Source: Methylobacterium phyllostachyos (GTDB lineage: Bacteria; Pseudomonadota; Alphaproteobacteria; Rhizobiales; Beijerinckiaceae). Taken from it: a stretch of 64,000 nt of DNA. Within the stretch, counting starts at the first letter, position 1, and every line of letters starts with the position of its first letter. The DNA lies in NCBI RefSeq assembly GCF_900103445.1, contig NZ_FNHS01000006.1, positions 248,001 to 312,000 of the forward strand, given 5' to 3'. Of the stretch, positions 35,041-43,863 are shown piece by piece. The position numbers were made by a program, and so were the translations under genes. A model generated the notes under the pieces. It was given only the letters and a program-made list of their open reading frames with translations, did not search any database and was not told the origin of the DNA.

Positions 35041-36131
35041 TGCGCGCGCGTATCCTCCTCCTCGTCGGGGCTTTCGCCTTCCTGGGCGGCTGCACCGACC
35101 ACGGCGACAAGGCCGAGACACAGGCTCCCATCCGGCCCGTCCTGACCCAGGTCGCCGAGCCGAGCGACACAATCACCCTCGGGCCCTTCGCGGGGACGAT
35201 CGAACCGCGCTACCAGGCCCAGCTCGGCTTCCAGATTCCCGGCCGGATGGTGGCGCGCGACGTGACGGTCGGCGACCTCGTCAAGAAGGGGCAGCGCCTG
35301 GCCGCCCTCGACACCATCGTCACCCGCTTCGACCTGACCCGCGCCGAGGCCGACCTTGCCGATGCCCGCGCCCAGGCCGAGAACGCGGAGGCCGCCGAGG
35401 CGCGCACGCGCCGTCTGATGACCGGAAACAGCGTCTCGCAGGCCACCCTGGATCAGGCGGTCGCCCGGCGTGACACCGCGCGGGCCCGGGTCGATCAGGC
35501 GATGGCGAGCCTGCAGAAGGCCCGCGACCAGATGGGTTACACCGAGCTCAAGGCCGAGTTCGACGGCGTCGTCACGCAGCGCCTCGCGGAGGTTGGGCAG
35601 GTTCTCAGTGCCGGCCAGGGCGTGGTCACGGTTGCCCGGCCGGATGTGCGCGAGGCCGTGGTCGACATTCCGGAAGCCTATGTCGGTGCCCTGCCGCCGG
35701 ATTGCCGCTTCACCGTCGCGCTCCAGAGCGCACCGGAGCTGACCACGACCGGCCGGGTGCGCGAGATCGCCCCCCTCGCCGAAGCGGGCACGCGCTCGAA
35801 GCGGATCCGCATCGCGCTGGACGACCCCGGCCCCGCCTTCAGGCTGGGCGCGACCATCGATGTGGCGCTGGCCAACAAGGTCCGCCGCCGCTTCCTGCTG
35901 CCGCCCTCGGCGCTGCTAGAGGAGGGCGACCGCCGCTCGGTCTGGGTGGTCGCGCCGGACGGCAAGTCGGTGACGCGGCGCGACGTGACGGTGGCGGAGG
36001 ACCGCGACCGTGCAGATCAGGGCCGCATCGCCGTCATCGACGGTCTGCAGGCCGGCGACCGGGTCGTGGTCGCCGGCGTCCACTCGCTCAAGGACGGCCA
36101 GCCGGTGCGGCTGACGGACGACGCCGTCTGA
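35037..36131 (+). CDS. RND efflux periplasmic adaptor, second of two (TriB-like), lipoprotein
   Basis: A 364-residue membrane fusion lipoprotein: the N-terminus MRARILLLVGAFAFLGGC ends in a lipobox with Cys19 or 20. The body shows PGRMVARDVTVGDLVKKGQ, a helical hairpin (about 90-155), ELKAEFDGVVTQRLAEVGQV, and the closing GLQAGDRVVVAGVHSL. It is diverged from the first adaptor rather than a recent copy. Translation starts at overlapping ATGATG with the stop of the upstream gene, so stoichiometric production is likely. In TriABC both adaptors are needed; the same may hold here. Confidence 0.9.
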   Translation: MMRARILLLVGAFAFLGGCTDHGDKAETQAPIRPVLTQVAEPSDTITLGPFAGTIEPRYQAQLGFQIPGRMVARDVTVGDLVKKGQRLAALDTIVTRFDLTRAEADLADARAQAENAEAAEARTRRLMTGNSVSQATLDQAVARRDTARARVDQAMASLQKARDQMGYTELKAEFDGVVTQRLAEVGQVLSAGQGVVTVARPDVREAVVDIPEAYVGALPPDCRFTVALQSAPELTTTGRVREIAPLAEAGTRSKRIRIALDDPGPAFRLGATIDVALANKVRRRFLLPPSALLEEGDRRSVWVVAPDGKSVTRRDVTVAEDRDRADQGRIAVIDGLQAGDRVVVAGVHSLKDGQPVRLTDDAV

Positions 36132-36152
36132 GTCGGCGGCACGGGGGTTCGC

Positions 36153-39100
36153 GTGAAAAGCTTCAATCTCTCCGATTGGGCGCTCGGGCACCGCTCGTTC
36201 GTCTGGTTTCTGATGTTCGTCGCGCTCATCGCGGGCGTGATGGCCTATGGCCGCCTCGGCCGGGAGGAGGATCCGCCCTTCACCATCAAGACCATGGTGG
36301 TGCAGACCAATTGGCCGGGCGCGACCATCAAGGAGACCCTCGATCAGGTCACCGACCGGGTCGAGAAGGAGTTGCAGCAGCTCAACGGGCTCGATTACGT
36401 CCGCAGCTACACGACGCCGGGCTCGTCTACCGTGTTCGTGCAATTCCGCGATACGCTCAAGAAGGACGAGATCCAGCCGGCCTTCTATCAGGTTCGCAAG
36501 CGGCTTGGTGACATCAAGGGGCAATTCCCCGAGGGCGTGCAGGGGCCGTTCTTCAATGACGAATTCGGTGACGTCTACGGCAACATCTACGCCTTCACGG
36601 CCGACGGGCTGACGTACCGGCAATTGCGCGACTACGTCGAGGGCGTGCGCACCGAAGTGCTGCGCGTGCCCGATATCGGCAAGACCCAGCTGATCGGCAC
36701 CCAGGCTGAGACGATCTTCCTCGATTTCTCGACCCGCAAGCTTGCCGGTTACGGCATCGACTTCTCGGCGCTCATCAAGGCGCTCCAAGCGCAGAACGCC
36801 GTCTCGGCGTCCGGCGTAGTCCAGGCTGGGCCCGAGCGCGTCTCGCTGCGGGTCAGCGGCTCCTTCGCGTCGGAGGCCGCCCTTCAGGATTTCAATCTGC
36901 GGGTGAACGACCGCTTCTTCCGCCTCGCCGACATCGCCGACATCAGCCGCGGCTACGAGGATCCGCCTTCTGCCCTGTTCCGGGTGGACGGCAAGCCGGC
37001 GATCGGGCTCGCCATCGCGATGCGACCCGGCGCCAACCTGCTGCATTTCGGCGAGGCGCTGAAGGAGCGGATGCGGCTGATCGAGGCGAAGCTTCCGGTC
37101 GGTGTCGGTGTCCACCTCGTGTCGGATCAGCCCAAGCAGGTTGAGCACGCAGTCGGCGGCTTCACCGAGGCGCTGATCGAGGCGATCGTGATCGTGCTGG
37201 GGGTGAGCTTCGTCAGCCTCGGCGTGCGGGCCGGTCTCGTGGTCTCCGTGTCGATCCCCCTCGTTTTGGCGATCGTCTTCGTCGTCATGCAGATCATGGA
37301 CGTGACGCTGCAGCGCATCTCGCTCGGCGCGCTCATCATCGCGCTAGGCCTTCTGGTCGACGATGCCATGATTACCGTCGAGATGATGGTGGCGCGGCTG
37401 GAGCAGGGCGACACGCTCCGGAAGGCCGCGACCTTCGCCTACACCTCCACGGCCTTCCCGATGCTGACCGGCACGCTCGTCACGGTGGCGGGCTTCCTGC
37501 CGATCGGCTTCAACGGCTCGGGTGCGGGCGAATACACCTACTCGCTGTTCGTGGTGCTGGCCGCGTCGCTGCTGGTCTCGTGGGTGGTCGCGGTGCTGTT
37601 CGCGCCGCTCATCGGCGTGACGCTCCTTCCCAAGACCATGAAGCACCACAGCGAGAAGGACGGCCTGTTCACCCGGTTGTTCACGGCGGCCTTGCGGATC
37701 GCGATGCGCTGGCACTGGACGACGGTCGTGGTCAGCCTCGCCGTGATGGCGGCCGCCATCGTCGGCATGGGACACGTGCAGCAGCAGTTCTTCCCGTCCT
37801 CCGACCGCACCGAGCTGCTGGTCGATCTGACCCTCCCGCAGAACGCGACGATCGCCGAGACTCGGGCGCAGATGGATCGGTTCGAGGCGAAGCTGAAGGA
37901 CGATGCCGACGTGATGAGCTGGTCGTCCTATGTCGGGCAGGGGGCCGTGCGCTTCTACCTGCCCCTCGACCAGCAATTGTCCAACGCCTTCTTCGGGCAG
38001 ATCGTGATCGTCACGAAATCGCTCGAGGTCCGCGACCGCGTGATGACGCGCCTTCAGGATATGGCGCGGCGCGACTTCGTCGGCACCGACGTGCTGGTGC
38101 AACCCCTCAGCCTCGGGCCGCCCGTGGGACGACCGGTCCAGTACCGGCTTAGCGGCCCCAACATGGAGAAGGTGCGTCACCTCGCCCTGGACCTCGCCAA
38201 CGTGGTGGCCACCGACAAGCGCCTCGACGTGCCGACCTTCGACTGGAACGAACCCGGCAAGGTCCTGCGGATCGAGATCCTGCAGGACAAAGCGCGCCAG
38301 CTCGGCGTGTCGAGCCAGGACGTCGCCGGCATCCTCAACGGCATCGAGGGCGGGCAATCGATCACGCAGGTGCGCGATTCGATCTACCTCGTGAACGTCA
38401 TCGGCCGGGCGCGGGCCGCCGAGCGGTCCTCGCTCGATACGCTGCAATCGCTGCAGGTCGGGCTCTCCAACGGATCGGTGGTGCCGCTCCTCGCCTTCGC
38501 GCGGATCGGCTACGACCTCGAACAGCCGATCGTGTGGCGCCGCGACAGGCTGCCCACCGTGACGGTGCGCGCCACGATCCACGGATCGACGCAGCCCGCC
38601 ACCATCGTGACCGCGCTGCACCCGGGTATCGACGCCTTCGTCAGGGCGCTGCCCGAGGGCTACGTCCTGCAGACCGGCGGCGCCGTCGAGGAATCCGCTA
38701 AGGGGCAGGGGCCAATCGCGGCGGTCGTGCCGGTGATGCTGCTCACGATGGCGCTGCTGTTGATGGTCCAGCTCCAGAGTGTCGGGCGCATGATGCTCGT
38801 CTTCACCGTGGCGCCCCTCGGGCTGATCGGCGTGGTGCCGGCGCTGCTGCTCTTCGATAAGCCGATGGGCTTCGTCGCCATCCTCGGCATCCTCGCGCTG
38901 ATCGGCATCATCATCCGCAACGCCGTGATCTTGGTCAGCCAGATCGAAGAGTTCCGGGCGGAGGGCATGGCCCCGTGGGACGCCGTGTTCGACGCCACCC
39001 ATCACCGGATGCGTCCGATCCTGCTGACGGCCGCTGCGGCAAGCCTTGGCCTCATCCCGATCGCCCGCGAGGTGTTCTGGGGGCCGATGGCCTACGCCAT

Positions 39101-39215
39101 GATCGGCGGCATCCTGGCCGCCACCGTCCTGACGCTGCTGTTCCTGCCCGCCCTGTATGTCGGCTGCTACCGGATTCGGCCGAATGCCGGCGGCACGGGT
39201 ACGCACACAGTCTGA
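36153..39215 (+). CDS. RND efflux permease (TriC-like)
   Basis: A 1020-residue inner-membrane proton-driven efflux transporter with 12 predicted helices and two large periplasmic loops. Helix 4 carries the paired Asp residues in LLVDDAM (Asp403, Asp404). Helix 10 has IIIRNAV (Arg922) where AcrB has Lys940; TriC-like members also carry Arg-Asn here as far as I recall. The start is GTG at 36153. The operon holds no outer-membrane channel, so a TolC-type partner must be encoded elsewhere. Substrates cannot be inferred beyond detergents or hydrophobic biocides by analogy to TriABC. Confidence 0.93.
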   Translation: MKSFNLSDWALGHRSFVWFLMFVALIAGVMAYGRLGREEDPPFTIKTMVVQTNWPGATIKETLDQVTDRVEKELQQLNGLDYVRSYTTPGSSTVFVQFRDTLKKDEIQPAFYQVRKRLGDIKGQFPEGVQGPFFNDEFGDVYGNIYAFTADGLTYRQLRDYVEGVRTEVLRVPDIGKTQLIGTQAETIFLDFSTRKLAGYGIDFSALIKALQAQNAVSASGVVQAGPERVSLRVSGSFASEAALQDFNLRVNDRFFRLADIADISRGYEDPPSALFRVDGKPAIGLAIAMRPGANLLHFGEALKERMRLIEAKLPVGVGVHLVSDQPKQVEHAVGGFTEALIEAIVIVLGVSFVSLGVRAGLVVSVSIPLVLAIVFVVMQIMDVTLQRISLGALIIALGLLVDDAMITVEMMVARLEQGDTLRKAATFAYTSTAFPMLTGTLVTVAGFLPIGFNGSGAGEYTYSLFVVLAASLLVSWVVAVLFAPLIGVTLLPKTMKHHSEKDGLFTRLFTAALRIAMRWHWTTVVVSLAVMAAAIVGMGHVQQQFFPSSDRTELLVDLTLPQNATIAETRAQMDRFEAKLKDDADVMSWSSYVGQGAVRFYLPLDQQLSNAFFGQIVIVTKSLEVRDRVMTRLQDMARRDFVGTDVLVQPLSLGPPVGRPVQYRLSGPNMEKVRHLALDLANVVATDKRLDVPTFDWNEPGKVLRIEILQDKARQLGVSSQDVAGILNGIEGGQSITQVRDSIYLVNVIGRARAAERSSLDTLQSLQVGLSNGSVVPLLAFARIGYDLEQPIVWRRDRLPTVTVRATIHGSTQPATIVTALHPGIDAFVRALPEGYVLQTGGAVEESAKGQGPIAAVVPVMLLTMALLLMVQLQSVGRMMLVFTVAPLGLIGVVPALLLFDKPMGFVAILGILALIGIIIRNAVILVSQIEEFRAEGMAPWDAVFDATHHRMRPILLTAAAASLGLIPIAREVFWGPMAYAMIGGILAATVLTLLFLPALYVGCYRIRPNAGGTGTHTV

Positions 39216-39527
39216 CTGTTCCATCCTAGCAGTAATGCTCAAGCTGAGCTGGCCGCCAGTGGCTGGCTCTGCCCCGCGACAATATCGATGAATAGTTGGA
39301 CGCTTTGGGACCCGTTTTAATATTGTGCAAATTCAGACAATCGCGCACCTAGCCGGTACATCGTATCATTTCACACGCACGCGCCGGTGCGACTGTTGAG
39401 TATTGACAATTATCGTTTGTTAAACTTATTGGCTTCCCCTGAAATCGCTACAATCAGAAATTGCATCGGCCATTGGCGCCGCTCTATCCGGCGGCGGAAT
39501 GGCTCGGCATCTCCGCGGTGGATTTCG
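39216..39527. other. AT-rich intergenic region before the AraC-type gene (312 bp)
   Basis: This gap has the lowest GC I saw in the window. It holds a perfect TTGACA (39403-39408) with TATTGG at 18 bases, and a second weaker pair (TTGGAC 39296-39301, AATATT 39319-39324). An in-frame upstream start at 39387 would extend the AraC protein into this promoter-like sequence, which is unlikely. No gene is supported. Confidence 0.55.
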
Positions 39528-40475
39528 ATGCAGCCCATCTTCACGACGGAAGGCCTTCACCCGCGAAACCGCTTCAGCCGCTGGCGCGACACGGTGATCG
39601 CGCGGGGCTTGCCCATGACGCTCACCGATTGCGCTGAAAAGCCCTTCGAGGCGCGGATCGAGGCTGCCGAGATCGGACCGCTCGCCATCACACGCTACGC
39701 GCAGAATGCAGTGAGGGGCGAAACGACGCATGAGATGAGCCGGCGCTTCGGAAACGACGGCATCCTTCTTGTGGCTTTGCCGCTGGCAGGGACCATCAGC
39801 AGCGTTCAGAACGACCGCTCCACCGTCTGCCATCCGGGTAGCCTTCTGGTTTTGGACGGCCGTCCAGCGGTGAGCGAAAGCAGCATGGGCTGTCGCGTCC
39901 TTTGCCTGGAAGTTCCGCGCGAACGCCTGGAGCGCGTTCTGGGCCCCGCTTCGCTCTTCACGTCTCTGGAGATCGGCGCCGACCTACCGTCCAGCGTTCT
40001 TGCCAGCACCTTCCTGAGGGACTTGGTCGAAGTGCATCCTCAGCTGGAGTCAGACGGCGTCGATCGAATGGCGTCGATCGCCGTAGATCTGATCGTGGCC
40101 AGCATCGCCGAGCGCATCGCCCGGGATGTCCCGCAGCCCATGAACGCGACGCTTCTCCTGCAACGGGCCAAGGCCTTCATCGCCGCTAACCTGCATGATC
40201 ACGCGCTCGATCCGCGCCATCTCGCGGTTGCGATGGGCGTTTCGCTCCGGCGTCTTCAAGAGGTATTTCACGAAGCCGGCCAGCACATCGCCGAGTACAT
40301 CTGGCGGCTTCGTCTGGACCTGGCGGCCAAGCGGCTGGCCGACCCGGCCTGTGCGCATCTTGCCGTCGGCCTGCTGGCCTACGGCTGCGGCTTCGTCAGC
40401 CAAGCGCACTTTTCGAGGCGCTTCAAGGATCACTTCGGCGTGACGCCGCGGGAGTACCGTTTCGCGGCCGCCTAA
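39528..40475 (+). CDS. AraC family transcriptional regulator
   Basis: A 315-residue regulator with an N-terminal AraC-binding-like domain of the type seen in oxidative or aromatic-acid regulators (residues about 40-170, with GDEL-like LLVLDGRPAVSES) and a C-terminal double helix-turn-helix (HLAVAMGVSLRRLQEVFHEA, and GCGFVSQAHFSRRFKDHFGV, PREYR). The ATG at 39528 is preferred over upstream GTG starts because the upstream sequence is AT-rich and promoter-like. No obvious regulated partner gene is adjacent; the RND operon ends 312 bases upstream. Confidence 0.88.
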   Translation: MQPIFTTEGLHPRNRFSRWRDTVIARGLPMTLTDCAEKPFEARIEAAEIGPLAITRYAQNAVRGETTHEMSRRFGNDGILLVALPLAGTISSVQNDRSTVCHPGSLLVLDGRPAVSESSMGCRVLCLEVPRERLERVLGPASLFTSLEIGADLPSSVLASTFLRDLVEVHPQLESDGVDRMASIAVDLIVASIAERIARDVPQPMNATLLLQRAKAFIAANLHDHALDPRHLAVAMGVSLRRLQEVFHEAGQHIAEYIWRLRLDLAAKRLADPACAHLAVGLLAYGCGFVSQAHFSRRFKDHFGVTPREYRFAAA

Positions 40476-40572
40476 GCAGCGCGTCCGCCGCCATGGCCGC
40501 CACCGGGCGCTTCCGGAAACCCAGGGCGCCCTTCGAGCGTAGGAAGGAACCGAGAAGCCGAGGTTCCTCCGC

Positions 40573-40794
40573 ATGAATGCCTTTATCGCCGTCGTCCTGG
40601 TCTGCGCCAACGGCATTGCCCAGGACGCCTGCACGGACGACCAGGCCCTCGAGGTCCGAAAGGTCCGCGTCGCCAACGAACTCGGCTGCGCCACCGGCTG
40701 GCAGGAGATCGTCGCCCGCACCGAGCGGCGCGACGAGATCGGCAAGAGCGCTTACCTCAAGACCGAGTGTCGCCGCGTGAAGGAGCCGCAGTGA
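40573..40794 (+). CDS. Small exported Cys-containing protein (73 aa)
   Basis: A 73-residue protein with a short hydrophobic start (NAFIAVVLVCANGIA) that may be a signal peptide, followed by a polar body with four Cys residues (positions 11, 20, 39 and 67) and the segment LGCATGWQEIVARTE. The inverted repeat AGGAACC/GGTTCCT (40547-40570) precedes it. I do not recognise the family. It converges on the carbinolamine dehydratase gene. Confidence 0.5.
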   Translation: MNAFIAVVLVCANGIAQDACTDDQALEVRKVRVANELGCATGWQEIVARTERRDEIGKSAYLKTECRRVKEPQ

Positions 40795-40800
40795 TGGCGG

Positions 40801-41178
40801 CTACTTGTCGTACTTGATGTAGGCGAAGCGCGGATCGGTCGGCGTGCCTTCGAGCCCATGGCCCTCCAGGCCGGGCTGCCAGGACACGACCTCCTCGATC
40901 TTCTTCGCCAGGGCGAAATCCTTGTCGGTGATGCCCTTGGCGGCATGGTTCATCAGTCGGACCTCGACCCAGGCATAGGAGGCCGTCAGGTCGGGGTGGT
41001 GCCAAGCCGCCTCGGCGAGGTGACCCACCGTGTTGATCACCATGAGCGTGCTCTTCCAGCCCGACGTCTTGTAGGTCCGGCGAATCCACCCGTCCTCGAG
41101 ACGCCATGCGGGCAGTTCGTCCTTGAGCCGCGCCTCAACGGTCGCCTCGTCCAACGCACCTTCACGGGGTTCGCTCAT
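40801..41178 (-). CDS. phhB: 4a-hydroxytetrahydrobiopterin dehydratase (PCD)
   Basis: A 125-residue pterin-4a-carbinolamine dehydratase that dehydrates the hydroxylated pterin formed by aromatic hydroxylases. The family motif is clear: GHLAEAAWHHPDLTASYAWV (paired His), then RLMNHAAKGITDKDFALAKKIE with the third conserved His. Length fits. Bacterial members without a phenylalanine hydroxylase may serve other pterin roles, including assembly or molybdopterin functions, so the substrate here is open. It is divergent from the ABC transporter operon. Confidence 0.9.
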   Translation of the reverse strand: MSEPREGALDEATVEARLKDELPAWRLEDGWIRRTYKTSGWKSTLMVINTVGHLAEAAWHHPDLTASYAWVEVRLMNHAAKGITDKDFALAKKIEEVVSWQPGLEGHGLEGTPTDPRFAYIKYDK

Positions 41179-41366
41179 GGCCCTTCAACGCTCCCAAACG
41201 GTTGTGCGGCCCAGGGTGCCGCCGCATCGCGTGCGGCGCAAGCGCAGCCGGCGCTGTGGACGCCAAGCCACGCCAGCCCTATGACCATTTTCCAATGGTG
41301 CTGGGACAAGTCCGCACCCCAGTCTACCCCTGCTGAAGACTGCACAAAACAATGGGAGAAGGCGTG

Positions 41367-42350
41367 ATGCTGTCACGGCGCGCGATGCTCGCCGGGAGCT
41401 TGCTCGGCACCCTCGGGCTGCGGGCGGCACGGGCCGATGCGCCGGTGATCCGCCTCGGGAGCCTCCCCTTCGGCACCTCCACCTGGGAAGCCGCGGTGAT
41501 CAAGGCTCGCGGCCTCGACGCGGCCAACGGCTTTCAGCTCGACGCCGTCAAGCTCGCCGGGAACGACGCGGCGCGGATCAGCTTCATCGGCGGGCAGGTG
41601 GATACGATCGTCGGCGACCTCCTCTGGGCCGCCCGCCTCGGCAATGACGGGCAAGCGGTTCGCTTCATCCCGTATTCCACTTCGGAGGGCTCCGTGATGG
41701 TGCCGGCCGACAGTCCGATCAAGAGTTTGAAGGACCTCGCCGGCAAGCGCCTCGGCGTGGCCGGTGGGCCCCTCGACAAGAGTTGGCTGCTCCTCCGGGC
41801 GCAGGCCAAAGATGTCGCCGGGATCGATCTGGAGCGCGAGGCCGAGATCGCCTACGGCGCCCCCCCGCTCATAACGCTGAAGCTGGAGCAGGGGGCTCTG
41901 GACGCCGCGCTGACCTACTGGACCTATGGCGCGCGCCTGCAAGCCAAAAATTTCCGGCGGCTGATCAGTGTCGAGGACATCATGCACGCCCTCGGTGTCC
42001 CGGGGGACGTGGCGCTGATCGGCTACCTCTTCCAGGACACCACGGTGAAGGAGAAGCCGGAGGCCGTGGCGGGTTTCGCCCGGGCCTCCCGTGCCGCCAA
42101 GGATATGCTCGCCCAGGATCCCTCGACTTGGCAGATCGTGCGGCCCCTGATGGCCGCGGAGGACGAGGCCACCTTCGAGGCGTTGAAGCACGATTTCCTC
42201 GCCGGGATTCCGCGCCGGCCCGTGGCAGAGGAGCGGGCCGATGCGGAGACGCTTTATGCTGTGATGGCGCGGCTCGGCGGATCGCGCCTCGTCGGGAAGG
42301 GCTCGAATCTGCCCCCCGACCTCTACTATGACAGCAGCCGCAATGGCTGA
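41367..42350 (+). CDS. ABC transporter substrate-binding protein (NitT/TauT type), Tat signal
   Basis: A 327-residue periplasmic solute-binding protein of the NitT/TauT class (nitrate, sulfonate, aliphatic or thiamine-like substrates). The N-terminus MLSRRAMLAGSLLGTLG carries twin arginines before a hydrophobic core, consistent with Tat export. Class features are KLAGNDAARISFIGGQVDTIVGD and SLKDLAGKRLGVAGGPLDKS. The ATG at 41367 has GGGAGAAGG close upstream and is preferred over the ATG at 41352. It heads an operon with permease and ATPase genes. The substrate cannot be named from sequence. Confidence 0.85.
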   Translation: MLSRRAMLAGSLLGTLGLRAARADAPVIRLGSLPFGTSTWEAAVIKARGLDAANGFQLDAVKLAGNDAARISFIGGQVDTIVGDLLWAARLGNDGQAVRFIPYSTSEGSVMVPADSPIKSLKDLAGKRLGVAGGPLDKSWLLLRAQAKDVAGIDLEREAEIAYGAPPLITLKLEQGALDAALTYWTYGARLQAKNFRRLISVEDIMHALGVPGDVALIGYLFQDTTVKEKPEAVAGFARASRAAKDMLAQDPSTWQIVRPLMAAEDEATFEALKHDFLAGIPRRPVAEERADAETLYAVMARLGGSRLVGKGSNLPPDLYYDSSRNG

Positions 42351-42401
42351 GGTGTCCGCCCGCCATCAGGACATGACGCGTTTCCGGATCATCGGGACCG
42401 C

Positions 42402-43139
42402 ATGGGCGCGCTGATCCGGCTCGCGTCCCTCCTGGTGCTGATCGGCGCGTGGCAGACCGCCGCGCTCGAGGCGCATTCGCGTCTGTTGCCGACACCTCTG
42501 GCGGTGATGAGCTTCATCGCGCAGGAGGCTGCGCGGGGCGATCTCGCACACAATATCGGTATCACGCTCCTGCGGGTGGCGATCTCGTTCGCGATCGCGA
42601 TGGTTCTTGGAATCGTCCTGGGCGTGGCCCTCGGCCGCTCGAAGGCAACCGACCTCACCCTGGACACGCCTCTCCTCGTCCTCCTCAACACGCCGGCCCT
42701 GGTCATCACCGTGCTGGCCTATGTCTGGGTCGGGCTGACCGAGACGGCTGCCATCCTGGCGGTGGTGCTCAACAAGCTGCCCAACGTCGCGGTGATCGTG
42801 CGGGAGGGCGCCCGGAACCTCGATCCCGGCCTCGACGAGATGGCCCGAGCCTACCGGCTCGACTACCGAACCTGGGTTCAGGATGTGCTGATCCCGCAAC
42901 TGCAGCCCTACGTTGTCACTGCGGCGCGCTCGGGCCTCTCGCTCGCCTGGAAGATCGTTCTGGTGGTGGAGCTGCTCGGACGGCCAGATGGTGTCGGGTT
43001 CGCGATCAACTACTACTTCGTTCAGAGCACCGACGTAGCCGCGATCATCGGGTACAGCCTCGTTTTCATGGCGGTGATGATCGGTATCGATGTCCTCCTG
43101 CTCCAGCGGCTCGAAGCCCATGTCCGCCGCTGGCGCTGA
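42402..43139 (+). CDS. ABC transporter permease (NitT/TauT type)
   Basis: A 245-residue inner-membrane permease with about six hydrophobic segments. The EAA loop that docks the ATPase is visible as EMARAYRLDYRTWVQDVLIPQLQPYV. The N-terminal segment IRLASLLVLIGAWQTAALEA and the sequence LLPTPLAVMSFI are typical of the TauC/SsuC group. It begins 51 bases after the substrate-binding gene and overlaps the ATPase gene by 20 bases. Confidence 0.9.
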   Translation: MGALIRLASLLVLIGAWQTAALEAHSRLLPTPLAVMSFIAQEAARGDLAHNIGITLLRVAISFAIAMVLGIVLGVALGRSKATDLTLDTPLLVLLNTPALVITVLAYVWVGLTETAAILAVVLNKLPNVAVIVREGARNLDPGLDEMARAYRLDYRTWVQDVLIPQLQPYVVTAARSGLSLAWKIVLVVELLGRPDGVGFAINYYFVQSTDVAAIIGYSLVFMAVMIGIDVLLLQRLEAHVRRWR

Positions 43140-43854
43140 ATCTGTCTTGCATGTCGCGATCGATTCGAAGTGGTATCGGCCGCGCGGCGGCGAGCCGGTG
43201 GAGGCGGTGCGCGATCTCGCCTTCAGCATCCGAGCCGGCGAGATCGTATGCCTGATCGGTCCATCGGGCGCCGGCAAGACCACGACGCTGCGGATCCTGT
43301 TGGGGCTCGATACGGCGTTCGAGGGTCGCGTCGCCGGCGCGGAGCAGGCGGGGATCGTGTTCCAGGAGCCGCGGCTTCTGCCGTGGCGCAGCGTCGAGCA
43401 CAATGTCCGCCTCGGACTGCCGCGCGAACGCCGGGGTCGCGACCTCGATGGCTTGTTCGGGCGGCTCGGGCTTATGGCGTGGCGCGGCAGCTACCCAAAA
43501 GCGCTCTCGCTCGGGATGCAGCGGCGCGTGGCCCTCGCGCGGGCGCTCGCCGACGCTCCCCGGGTCCTGGTGCTCGATGAGCCCTTCGTCTCCCTCGACG
43601 ATACCGCGGCCGCAGAGTTGCGCAGCCTCGTGGTCGACACGGTCGACCAGACCGACATGAGCGTCCTGATGGTCACGCACAACGTCGCCGAGGCGATCGA
43701 AATCGCGGACCGCCTGCTCCTCGTCTCACGCCGGCCGGCGAGCCTGATCGCCGATGTCCCCCTCGCTCGGCCGCGCCGGACCCGCGATCGGGCCTGGGCG
43801 GAGGCAACCCGGTCGGCGCTCGCAGCCGATTATCCGGACATCATCGCGCTCTGA
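43120..43854 (+). CDS. ABC transporter ATP-binding protein (NitT/TauT type)
   Basis: A 244-residue ATPase with Walker A GPSGAGKT, Q-loop FQEPRLLPW, Walker B VLVLDEPF and the H-loop VTHNVAEA. The signature motif reads LSLGMQRRVALARAL where LSGGMRQRV is usual, so one signature glycine is replaced by Leu; this may reduce activity or be tolerated. The ATG at 43120 overlaps the permease end by 20 bases. Together with the two upstream genes it makes a complete importer. Confidence 0.9.
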   Translation: MSAAGAESVLHVAIDSKWYRPRGGEPVEAVRDLAFSIRAGEIVCLIGPSGAGKTTTLRILLGLDTAFEGRVAGAEQAGIVFQEPRLLPWRSVEHNVRLGLPRERRGRDLDGLFGRLGLMAWRGSYPKALSLGMQRRVALARALADAPRVLVLDEPFVSLDDTAAAELRSLVVDTVDQTDMSVLMVTHNVAEAIEIADRLLLVSRRPASLIADVPLARPRRTRDRAWAEATRSALAADYPDIIAL

Positions 43855-43863
43855 GGACGCGTC

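Noticed and set aside
37344..39242. 632-residue minus-strand frame over the RND permease
   Set aside because: Shadow of the sense gene; no start context or family resemblance.
40547..40570. AGGAACC/GGTTCCT repeat as an EcfG stress promoter
   Set aside because: It contains a GGAAC box, but no CGTT lies at 16-17 bases; it is better read as a small hairpin.
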